From positions 1 to 64,000 of the forward strand of contig JAFGBI010000234.1 of the NCBI GenBank assembly GCA_016933275.1: a stretch of 64,000 bases of DNA, read 5' to 3'. The position numbers and the translations under genes were made by a program. The notes under the pieces were generated by a model. The model searched no databases and was not told the DNA's origin. It was given only the letters and a program-made list of their open reading frames with translations. Source of the DNA: Polyangiaceae bacterium. Lineage in GTDB: Bacteria > Myxococcota_A > Polyangia > Polyangiales > Polyangiaceae. Shown piece after piece: positions 56,059 through 64,000 of this stretch. Each line of letters starts with the position of its first letter. The stretch's first letter is position 1.

Positions 56059-57669
56059 ATGCCTGCCGATTCCACTCCCGTCGATCCACGAGAAGAGTCC
56101 TGGGATGTCATCGTGGTGGGAACGGGAATGGGAGGCGCCACTCTGGGATACGCGTTGGCGCGACGGGGAAAGAAAGTATTATTCTTGGAGAAGGGGCTGG
56201 ACCTCTTCGGCAGTCACGATCGGGGCGACGGGAGCATGCCGAGCGATGAACCCGAGGACGCAGAGGAGCGCTTGCGCTCGGGTCGCTGGCCCTTGCGATT
56301 GGAGGGTGACACCTCGTTCGGCGCCATGAAGTTCTTCGGCGCGATCGGCTGCGGCACCGGGGGTTCCAGCAGCATCTATGCGGCCCAACTCGAGCGGCTG
56401 ATGCCCCACGACTTGGAGCCTCGCCGGCACTTCGCGAAGTACAAGGATACCTCGCTGCCTGAACGTTGGCCGATCACCTATGACGAGCTCGTGCCTTACT
56501 ACCGCCAGGCCGAGGCGCTCTACCGGGTCTGCGGCTCGCCGGATCCGTTGAATCCGGACCCCAAGAGCCCGATTCTCGAGCCACCACCGATGAGTGACCG
56601 GGACGCTTCCTTGTTCGCTGCCTTCCAGCAGCTGGGGCTGCACCCGTATCGCGCCCATCTCGGATGCCGTTTCCTCAGCAAGGACTGCGGCGGCTGCGCG
56701 GGGGTCCTCTGCCCCCGGGGGTGCAAGAGCGATTCAGGGAACATCTGTCTCTTGCCGGCCGTCGAGCAACACGGGGCGCGAGTCATCACCGAAGCCGAGG
56801 TGCTTCGGCTCGAGGCCAACGGGTCGCGAGTCGAACGCGTGATCTACCGGCATCGCGGTGAGGAGCGGTGGGTCCGCGGCAAGGTCGTCGCCGTGGCCGC
56901 AGGGGCGCTCATGACGCCGGTGCTGTTCCTGCGCTCCCAGTCCGACGTATGGCCGAACGGTCTTTCGAACCGGACAGGCCTCGTTGGCCGCAACCTGATG
57001 ATGCACACCTCGGACTACTATGCGATCCGCCCGAGCCGCTATCATTCGCCGGAGGGGCCATACAAGGGGATCTCCCTCAACGACCTCTACCTCAAGGATG
57101 GGGTCAAGATGGGGACCCTGCAGTCGGCGGGGATGGCCGTAAACGCGGGGATCATCAACTACTACCTCAAGACCCTCGCCGAGAAGCTGTGGTACATGAG
57201 GATCGGCAAGGTGGCGCGAAAACTCGCGTCATACGCCGGCGCCGCCATCTTCAATCGCTCGGCGGTGATGGTCAGCATCGTGGAAGATCTCCCCTACCAT
57301 GACAATCGCGTCGTGCTCGATTCGAATTCGCTCGACGGGAGGCGCTTCATCTACACCTATCCTCGAGAGCTGGCAGAACGCAACGAGCAGTTCTATCGAC
57401 ACCTCCGCCAGCTGCTGGCGCCGAAGCTGATGGTCCTCCCCATCTTCTTCGGCAAGAACAACCTCAACTTCGGGCACGTCTCGGGGACTTGCCGTGGGGG
57501 TGACGACCCCGCCACTAGCGTCGTCAACCGCGACAACCGGAGTCACGACGTAGAGAACCTCTACGTCGCGGACAGCTCGGCGTTCCCGTCGAGCGGGGGG
57601 ATCAACCCGTCGTTGACGATCGCGGCCAGGGCACTCCAGGTGGCCGACGCGATCGACGCCGCTCTGTGA
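56059..57669 (+). CDS. GMC-family oxidoreductase (FAD-dependent)
   Basis: DVIVVGTGMGGATLGYALARRGKKVLFLEKG FAD-binding motif; C-terminal NLYVADSSAFPSSGGINPSLTIAARALQVAD. Confidence 0.93.
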   Translation: MPADSTPVDPREESWDVIVVGTGMGGATLGYALARRGKKVLFLEKGLDLFGSHDRGDGSMPSDEPEDAEERLRSGRWPLRLEGDTSFGAMKFFGAIGCGTGGSSSIYAAQLERLMPHDLEPRRHFAKYKDTSLPERWPITYDELVPYYRQAEALYRVCGSPDPLNPDPKSPILEPPPMSDRDASLFAAFQQLGLHPYRAHLGCRFLSKDCGGCAGVLCPRGCKSDSGNICLLPAVEQHGARVITEAEVLRLEANGSRVERVIYRHRGEERWVRGKVVAVAAGALMTPVLFLRSQSDVWPNGLSNRTGLVGRNLMMHTSDYYAIRPSRYHSPEGPYKGISLNDLYLKDGVKMGTLQSAGMAVNAGIINYYLKTLAEKLWYMRIGKVARKLASYAGAAIFNRSAVMVSIVEDLPYHDNRVVLDSNSLDGRRFIYTYPRELAERNEQFYRHLRQLLAPKLMVLPIFFGKNNLNFGHVSGTCRGGDDPATSVVNRDNRSHDVENLYVADSSAFPSSGGINPSLTIAARALQVADAIDAAL

Positions 57670-57736
57670 TCTGCTTGCCTGCCCGCCGTCCGAACCAGGT
57701 ACGCGCTCGGGAACGGGTGGCCAGCCGTGGCGCGCC

Positions 57737-58165
57737 TCAGGTCTCGCCGGATCCCTCGGTGAGCAGCGCGCAGTAGCGCGCCATCGCGGCCAGACGCCGC
57801 AAGGAGCGCTCGGAGTCGAGGTCGACCTCGTCAACCAATTCCGCGAGCTTGACGCGCTCCTGGTCGTCATTCGCTTCGAACGAGAACCCGGCTCGACTCC
57901 CCTCCGACCAAACGAGGGAGGCACGAACGGACATGGGCCGAAGACGTCCCGGAACATGAAGGAGCATCGGGATCGTCACCTCATGCTCGTGAGCAATGGC
58001 GCTTGGTCGCTCGACCCTGATACCGGTGGAGGATAGATCGGTCGCCCGTGCGCGCACCTGCCAGCGCTCGTGGCCCCAGACAACATCGAAAGCGACACGA
58101 CGCCGCTCGGCGCCACGGCGCTCCGCAGCGGGGGGGGGACGGCGCACGGGCTCCCTGCTAGCCAT
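57737..58165 (-). CDS. PilZ-domain protein
   Basis: ERRGAERRRVAFDVVW...RATDLSSTGIRVE...VSLVWSEGSRAGFSFE. Confidence 0.85.
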   Translation of the reverse strand: MASREPVRRPPPAAERRGAERRRVAFDVVWGHERWQVRARATDLSSTGIRVERPSAIAHEHEVTIPMLLHVPGRLRPMSVRASLVWSEGSRAGFSFEANDDQERVKLAELVDEVDLDSERSLRRLAAMARYCALLTEGSGET

Positions 58166-58305
58166 TGCCGACAACTCGGTTAGTGTGCCGAGAAGGACCC
58201 AATCATCCAGAAATCTGTGTCCCGTTCCGAGAACGCCTCGATTTCGGCCGAGCAGCCACACTAGCGGGCTGGACACCCCGGCCCAACTTCCCGTTCCCGC
58301 TAGCC

Positions 58306-58464
58306 AGAGCAGCAGTCAGGTTGATTGCTGCGTCATATCAACAACCCAAAGCACCGAACCGGCAGCAGATCTCGCCCGAGGCGCCGTTGGAAACGTACCC
58401 TCGTTGGGCATGGGTACGTTTGCAGCAGCGCTGTTGCTGTTGGCAACCCGATCAGTGTTCTAGT
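58306..58464. repeat. dispersed intergenic repeat, copy F (short form, + orientation, covarying stem)
   Basis: AGAGCAGCAGTCAGGTTGATTGCTGCGTCATATCAACAACCCAAAGCACCGAACCGGCAGCAGATC...AAACGTACCC...GGGTACGTTT...GTTGGCAACCCGATCAGTGTTCTAG. Confidence 0.9.
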
Positions 58465-58570
58465 CAGCCGTCAGGCGGGACGCAGAATGCTGGTTGCCGA
58501 TGGCCGAGGGATCTCCGGCGGGCTCTGGTCAAGACCGCAACACCACGGGACTGCGCTCGCCGCGGGCGCT

Positions 58571-60145
58571 TCAGCCCCCTCGCACCCGCGCCACGTTCCG
58601 CCCGAGCGCGTGCTCGAGCCGCACCACGGCGATCCGAGCACCGACGAGGGCGTCGATGAGCTCGATGCGTGCCCGAGTGAGGTCCGTCTCGGCGTCCGTC
58701 AGCTCGACGGAGGTGGCGCGACCGGCAAGGTACTGGTCGCGCCGCACTCCATACGCCGCGGTGGCCGCGCGGTGGGCACGCTCCGCCGCGCTGATCGCAC
58801 GCTCGGCCTGCTCGACCCCACGGATCGCCGTCACCACCTCGGTCCGCAGCGCATCGCGAACCGCGCCCTGCTGAGCGGTGATTGCCCGCACCTGGGCGGA
58901 GATCCCGCGACGACTCGCCGCCGCGATCGGCGCGTCGTTCACGGTCCAGGTCGCTTGCACGCCGAGCGCCCAGGTCGCGTGAAACACGTCGTCGGCTGGA
59001 AAGTAGCGGGGGTTCGGGTTCGCGAGCAGGGCCTCGCCCGTGGCATCGAGTCGTGGCAGCTGCTGCGCGCGCAGCGACGCTTCCTGCTCACGGAGTTTTT
59101 CGCGGTTGGCGGCGAGGGCGCGGAGCTCCGGTCGCAATCGCTCAGCCTCGGCCCAGGCCGCCTCCACCGTCGGCGCTCGAGGAAGCGCGGGGGCGGCGAG
59201 CACGTCTTCTCCGATTGTGAACACCGTACCCGGAGGCAAGTGCTGCAGGGTGGCGAGGCGTTCGACGGCGACGCTCGCGGCGTCGGCAGCGCGGAGCTCG
59301 ATGAGCTCGGCCTGGGCCTCCTGCGCTTCCACGGCGCGGACATCCGCGCTGGTCGCGAGCCCCGCCGCGAGGGCCCGCTCGACGTCACGGAGGTGCTGGG
59401 CCGCACGACGACGCGCTTGCCGCATGGCGACGGACCCTAGCTCCGCCCTCACCCAAGCGTAGTAGGCAAGGCGCGCTTCGCTGTCCGCGCGCACACGCCG
59501 CGCAACGGCGTCGTGGTCGGCGACGGAGCGGGCGTGCTTCGCCGCGGAGAAGGCCTGGGGGAAACGAAGGAAGTAGTCGGTCAGGGGAACCACCAGCGAG
59601 GCCCGAAACTGGATCTGATTGAGGATCACGGGGAACGAGATGGGAGCGGCGACGAGCAGCGCGTCGTCCGGGAGGCGTTGGCTAGGTTCGGCGCCCGGCG
59701 CGGCAACCAGGGTCCCGAGCACGGGTTCTTCGATCGGGGACAGCCGCTGGTAGCCCGCGCCGAGCGTGAGGCGAGGCGCGTAGCGGACGCGAGCACCGTC
59801 AACCTCGGCGTCGGCGACAGCGCGCAGGGCTTCCGCCACGGAGACGTCCTGGCTCGTGGCCACGACACGCTCCGCGACGGTGTCGGCGGTGAGTCCACCG
59901 GGGCGCCCCACGAGCTCGGCGAGCTCGCGTTCGAGCGCGGCCGCCGCATCCTTCGGCGCGGCCGTCGCGGCCGTCGCGGCCGGGGCGTTGCTGCTGCCGG
60001 CGGCCGCGGTGGGGGCCGGGTCTGCGGGTTGTGCGCGAGCGGTCGTCACCCCAACCTCCCAGGCGATGAGCACCAGCAAGCACAGGCCGAGCGCTGCGCG
60101 CGCGCCGTTGGTGAGACGACGGCCCATCGTTGTTGATTTCGTCAT
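58571..60145 (-). CDS. TolC-family outer-membrane efflux protein
   Basis: Signal peptide, two alpha-hairpin repeats (AYYAWVRAELGSVAMRQARRRAAQHLRDVERALAAGLATSADVRAVEAQEAQA; GVRRDQYLAGRATSVELTDAETDLTRARIELIDALV). Confidence 0.92.
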   Translation of the reverse strand: MTKSTTMGRRLTNGARAALGLCLLVLIAWEVGVTTARAQPADPAPTAAAGSSNAPAATAATAAPKDAAAALERELAELVGRPGGLTADTVAERVVATSQDVSVAEALRAVADAEVDGARVRYAPRLTLGAGYQRLSPIEEPVLGTLVAAPGAEPSQRLPDDALLVAAPISFPVILNQIQFRASLVVPLTDYFLRFPQAFSAAKHARSVADHDAVARRVRADSEARLAYYAWVRAELGSVAMRQARRRAAQHLRDVERALAAGLATSADVRAVEAQEAQAELIELRAADAASVAVERLATLQHLPPGTVFTIGEDVLAAPALPRAPTVEAAWAEAERLRPELRALAANREKLREQEASLRAQQLPRLDATGEALLANPNPRYFPADDVFHATWALGVQATWTVNDAPIAAASRRGISAQVRAITAQQGAVRDALRTEVVTAIRGVEQAERAISAAERAHRAATAAYGVRRDQYLAGRATSVELTDAETDLTRARIELIDALVGARIAVVRLEHALGRNVARVRGG

Positions 60146-60212
60146 GCGGCAAGGTCCTTCTTCGATTCCGGCGTCCGGAAGGGAGAACAGCCACTCGGGC
60201 AGGCGTGTGTCG

Positions 60213-61385
60213 TCACCCAAGCCCCCGTCGGAAGCGCCAGGCGGCGAAGGCGAGCACAGTGACCCCGATCCCGGCGAGCGCCAGAAGCTCGAACCAGAGC
60301 TCCGAGAGGGTCGCGCCCTTGATCAGGACACCACGCACGATCACCGCGTAGTAGCAGACGGGGTTGACGTACGTGAGGGGTCGCAACCATTCGGGGATCC
60401 CCCACAGCGGGGTCATCACTCCGGAGAGCAGGAGCGCCGGGAGCATGCAGAGGAACCCGCCGATGAAGGCCTGCTGCTGGGTGCGGCTGAGGGTGGAGAC
60501 AAGCAGGCCCGTGCCGAGCGTCGAGGTGAGGTACGCGGCAGTGCCGAGGAACACCACGCCGAGGTTGCCGTTGATGGGGACCCCGAAGGCGAAGGCAGCG
60601 ACCACGAGCGCCATCAGCAGGTCGAACAGCCCGGCGACGAGGTAGGGCAGGAGCTTGCCCGCGAGGAGCGTCGTGGCTCCAATCGGGGTCACCATCACCT
60701 GCTCGAGGGTCCCGGTCTCGCGCTCGCGAGCCAGGCCCATCGCCGCGATGATCAGGGTAACGACGGCCAGGAGCAGCGCCATCACGCCGGGGACCATGTA
60801 GACCGCCGTCCGAAGCCGGGGGTTGTGCAGGACGCGAGGTACGAGGACGACCGGTCCGGGTGCTTGCCTCACGGAACCGGTGGAGGGCCCCCCCGCCGTC
60901 GGGGTGCCACGCGCGCTCCGGGCCGCAGCAACGAGGCGGGCGCTCTCGAAGCGCGCGTAACGCCCTGCCGCCGCGGTCGCGACAGCGCTCTGGTTCGGGT
61001 CCGTTCCCGCGGCGACGAACTGGATCTCCGCCGGTTCCCCCCGCTCGAGGCGCTCGCCGAACCCAGGGGGAACGATCACGGCGGCGACCGCGCGACCCTG
61101 GTCGATCGCCGCGAGCGCCTCCGCGTCGGAGGTGGTGTCGAAGGCACGGCGCAGGGTGCCGTCGGCGAGCACATGCTCGATGTGGTGACGGCTCGCTGCA
61201 GAGCGATCGTGATCTACTACCACCGTGGCCACGCGGTCCACGTCGAAATCCACGGCCGCCCCGAGGATTCCTAGCTGGAGGGCGGGGGCGATCATGAGGA
61301 GCGCCACCATGCGGCGGTCGTTGACCGTCTGCAGGGTCTCCTTCTTCGCGACCGCCAAGAGCTGGATCAGAGGGCGGGGGAGCAT
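60213..61385 (-). CDS. ABC-2 type transporter permease
   Basis: AVAKKETLQTVNDRRMVALLMIAPALQLGILGAAVDFD; C-terminal ABC-2 TM block with RERETGTLEQVMVTPI. Confidence 0.92.
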   Translation of the reverse strand: MLPRPLIQLLAVAKKETLQTVNDRRMVALLMIAPALQLGILGAAVDFDVDRVATVVVDHDRSAASRHHIEHVLADGTLRRAFDTTSDAEALAAIDQGRAVAAVIVPPGFGERLERGEPAEIQFVAAGTDPNQSAVATAAAGRYARFESARLVAAARSARGTPTAGGPSTGSVRQAPGPVVLVPRVLHNPRLRTAVYMVPGVMALLLAVVTLIIAAMGLARERETGTLEQVMVTPIGATTLLAGKLLPYLVAGLFDLLMALVVAAFAFGVPINGNLGVVFLGTAAYLTSTLGTGLLVSTLSRTQQQAFIGGFLCMLPALLLSGVMTPLWGIPEWLRPLTYVNPVCYYAVIVRGVLIKGATLSELWFELLALAGIGVTVLAFAAWRFRRGLG

Positions 61386-62516
61386 CTAGTCGAGCCTCCT
61401 CCGGAACTTGGCCGCGCTCACCCCCACGATCACCGCAGCGAACGCGCCCAGGGCGAGGAGCTGTACCCACACCTCGGAGAAGCCATTGCCGCGTAGGAGG
61501 ATCCCGCGCAGCGCCCCGATGTAGTGGGTGGCGGGCATGACGTAGGCAAGCGGCTGGAGCCACCACGGCATGTTCGCGACGGGGAACACGAACCCACTCA
61601 GGAGCTGCGTGGGGATGATCGAGCTCAGGGCGCCGACCTGAGTAGCGACCATCTGGTTCTTGGTAATGACGGAGATGAAGAGCCCCTGCCCCAGCATTCC
61701 CACGAGGAAGAGGAGCGACGCCGCACCGAGCGCCGGGAGCGAACCCCGGATGGGAACGTCGAAGACCCAGGCGCCTACCGCGAGCACGAGGAGCACGTCG
61801 AGGACACCGAGCCCGACGTATGGCAAGAGCTTGCCAACGACGATCTCATCACGCCGAATCGGCGTGGTGAAGAGCTGCTCCATCGAGCCACGCTCCCACT
61901 CACGGGCCACGGTGAGCGCGGTCAGGAGCACGCACACCATGGCCAAGATGTAGGCCATGAGCCCCGGCACGATGAAGAGGGCCGAACGCCCGCCGGGGTT
62001 ATAGAGCGTCCACGTCTCAGCTACCAGCCGGGGAGCATCGCTCGTCGCACCCGGCTCCAGAGGGAGCGCCATGCTGGAAATGGCGTCGGCCTTGTTGATG
62101 GTCTGGACGGCCGTGTTCGCGTCGACCCCATCGACGAGGAGCTCAAGCTCGCCCGCCTCGCCCCGCCCGAGGGACCGGGAGAACCCGGCGGGGATGATCA
62201 GCACCGCCACGGCCCGCGTCCGGCGCATCTCCCGTTCGCCGTCGGCGACGCTGTCGGGGCGAGCGGCGACCACTATCTCGCGAGAGTTGGCGAACGACTC
62301 CGTGACGGTCCGCGAAACGCTGGTGCGATCCTGGTCTACGACCGCGATGGGGAGACGCTCGAGATCGAAGGTGACCCCGTAGCCGAAGAGGAGCAGTAGT
62401 CCCACCGGCATCGCGAGGGAGAGCGCCAGGGTTTGGGGGTCGCGACGGATGTGGGTCGCCTCCTTGACCGCCATGGCGACGATCCGCAGAAACGATCGCT
62501 GGAGGGCGCCTCCCAT
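61386..62516 (-). CDS. ABC-2 type transporter permease
   Basis: AVKEATHIRRDPQTLALSLAMPVGLLLLFGYGVTFD; AREWERGSMEQLFTTPI. Confidence 0.92.
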   Translation of the reverse strand: MGGALQRSFLRIVAMAVKEATHIRRDPQTLALSLAMPVGLLLLFGYGVTFDLERLPIAVVDQDRTSVSRTVTESFANSREIVVAARPDSVADGEREMRRTRAVAVLIIPAGFSRSLGRGEAGELELLVDGVDANTAVQTINKADAISSMALPLEPGATSDAPRLVAETWTLYNPGGRSALFIVPGLMAYILAMVCVLLTALTVAREWERGSMEQLFTTPIRRDEIVVGKLLPYVGLGVLDVLLVLAVGAWVFDVPIRGSLPALGAASLLFLVGMLGQGLFISVITKNQMVATQVGALSSIIPTQLLSGFVFPVANMPWWLQPLAYVMPATHYIGALRGILLRGNGFSEVWVQLLALGAFAAVIVGVSAAKFRRRLD

Positions 62517-63463
62517 CACCCCTTCCCCATCGGCGCAGCGCCGCTGCCGTTCGTGACGACGGCGAGGAAGACGTCCTCGAGCGACACGTCGGCGGACTCC
62601 ACGGTGACTCCCTCCAGGGCCGCGAGCGCCGCCGTGACCGCCTCGCAGCTCGGCGTCTCCGTGGAGAAGCGCACGTGCACCGTGGCGCCGAACGGCTCCA
62701 CCGCCAACAGCCCCGGGCAGTCGGTGACCGCCGTCCGCACGGCTGCGAGGTCGCGCCCACGCACGGCGAGCACCCTCCCGGGGACCCAGGTTCGCTTCAA
62801 CGCGCGGGGCACGTCGAGGGCCACCAGACGCCCGGCGACCATCAATCCGATGCGCCCGCAATACTCCGCCTCATCCATGTAGTGGGTGGTCACGAACACC
62901 GTGGTCCCGCCGCGCGCGAGCTCGCGGATCAAGCGCCAAAAAGCGCGCCGGGACCCCGGGTCCACCCCCGCGGTCGGCTCGTCCAAAAAGACGACTCGGG
63001 GCTCGTGGAGCAGGGCCGTCGCGAGGGCGAGGCGCTGCCGGAGCCCACCAGGAAGGTCCCCGGTCAACACCCTTCGCGCGTCGCCGAGCTCGATGAGGTC
63101 GAGCACCGCGTCACGGCGCCGGGCGAGCGCGCGCCCGATGAGCCCGTACGCCCCGCCGAAGAAGTCGATGTTCGCCTCGACGGTGAGGTCGAGGTAGAGC
63201 GAGAATCTCTGAGACATGTAGCCGATGCGGGAGCGCAGGGCGAACGACTCCTTCCCCACCGCGCAGCCGGCGACGGTCGCCCGTCCGCCGGACGGGGCGA
63301 GCAGCCCGCAGAGCATGCGGATCGTCGTCGACTTGCCGGCACCGTTCGCGCCGAGGTAGCCGAAGATCTCCCCCTCTTCGACGGTGAACGAGACGTCATC
63401 GACCGCGACGAAGCGCCCGAAGGTCCGCCGGAGCGCCGCGACCTCGATGACCGGAGCGCTCAT
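62516..63463 (-). CDS. ABC transporter ATP-binding protein
   Basis: GYLGANGAGKSTTIRMLCGLL Walker A, LPGGLRQRLALATALLHEPRVVFLDEPTAGVDPGSRR signature/Walker B. Confidence 0.95.
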   Translation of the reverse strand: MSAPVIEVAALRRTFGRFVAVDDVSFTVEEGEIFGYLGANGAGKSTTIRMLCGLLAPSGGRATVAGCAVGKESFALRSRIGYMSQRFSLYLDLTVEANIDFFGGAYGLIGRALARRRDAVLDLIELGDARRVLTGDLPGGLRQRLALATALLHEPRVVFLDEPTAGVDPGSRRAFWRLIRELARGGTTVFVTTHYMDEAEYCGRIGLMVAGRLVALDVPRALKRTWVPGRVLAVRGRDLAAVRTAVTDCPGLLAVEPFGATVHVRFSTETPSCEAVTAALAALEGVTVESADVSLEDVFLAVVTNGSGAAPMGKG

Positions 63464-64000
63464 GCGTCACCCCTCGCGACTGGCCCCGCCAGCGGTCGTG
63501 CAGCGGCGGACGCTCGCGGCGCGTCGCCCGCGGCCGCGATGCGCGTGAGGAAGACGTCCTCGAAGTCCGCCGTCACCGGCGCGAGGGCGGCGCCGAGCGT
63601 CCCGAGCTCTGCCGTCAGCGCCGGCACGGTCGAGGCCACGAGCACGACCCGCAGGCGGTCACCCGCGGGGGACGCCGCGATGACACCGGAGAAGCCCTCG
63701 AGCAGGGCGTGCAGGGCCACCCGGTCGCCGCCCCGCACCTCGAACACGGGGTGCTCGAGCTGCCGCACTAGCGCTCGCGGCTCCCCCGCAGCGATGACGC
63801 AGCCGCCGTGGAGGAGGCACACGCGATGGCAACGCTCGGCCTCGTCCATGTACGCAGTGGACAGGAGCACCGCCATCCCCTCGCCAACAAACTCGTGCAG
63901 AAGCTCCCAGAGCTCGCGGCGACTCACGGGATCCACTCCGTTCGTGGGCTCGTCGAGCAGGAGAACCGCTGGACGGTGGAGGAGGGCGCAGGCGAGGGCG
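63460..64000 (-). CDS. ABC transporter ATP-binding protein, partial (N-terminus beyond window)
   Basis: Right edge encodes ALACALLHRPAVLLLDEPTNGVDPVSRRELWELLHEF; 4-bp overlap with next gene; open at the window edge. Confidence 0.92.
   Translation of the reverse strand, partial: ALACALLHRPAVLLLDEPTNGVDPVSRRELWELLHEFVGEGMAVLLSTAYMDEAERCHRVCLLHGGCVIAAGEPRALVRQLEHPVFEVRGGDRVALHALLEGFSGVIAASPAGDRLRVVLVASTVPALTAELGTLGAALAPVTADFEDVFLTRIAAAGDAPRASAAARPLAGPVARGDA

Noticed and set aside
1-64000. rRNA genes, CRISPR arrays, restriction-modification or known anti-phage defence operons
   Set aside because: Looked for and not seen in this window.

Overview
High-GC (~70% by eye) bacterial chromosomal window, gene-dense. 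The style suggests a predatory or polysaccharide-degrading deltaproteobacterium/myxobacterium-like genome: Ser/Thr kinase, PEGA/TPR proteins, many Gly/Thr-linker lipoproteins, CotH and DUF2079. That lineage call is inference. Left to right: the right edge of an integrative element (tyrosine recombinase abutting tRNA-Lys(CTT)); an extensin-like protein, a Ser/Thr kinase and a TPR protein; a B12/radical SAM protein fused to a lipobox-like segment and three Ca-binding-type repeats; an envelope-glycan cluster (3 DUF2079 membrane proteins, 2 GT2 enzymes, 3 methyltransferases); an OmpA/PG-binding protein + unknown + lipase set; sbcDC; CotH and VWA lipoproteins; a cNMP-binding/2-hydroxyacid dehydrogenase fusion; an RCC1-repeat lipoprotein; SGNH, GH16 and Tos1-like lipoproteins with (T)GG linkers; a sigma/anti-sigma pair; ferritin-like, TonB-like, GMC oxidoreductase and PilZ proteins; and a TolC + ABC-2 exporter operon running off the right edge. 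The most unusual non-coding signal is a dispersed intergenic repeat family (six full, partial or composite copies). It has CTAG-bounded terminal inverted repeats, a small REP-like end hairpin and a larger central hairpin whose stem shows compensatory changes between copies. All calls come from reading the sequence and supplied ORFs; no database search was possible.
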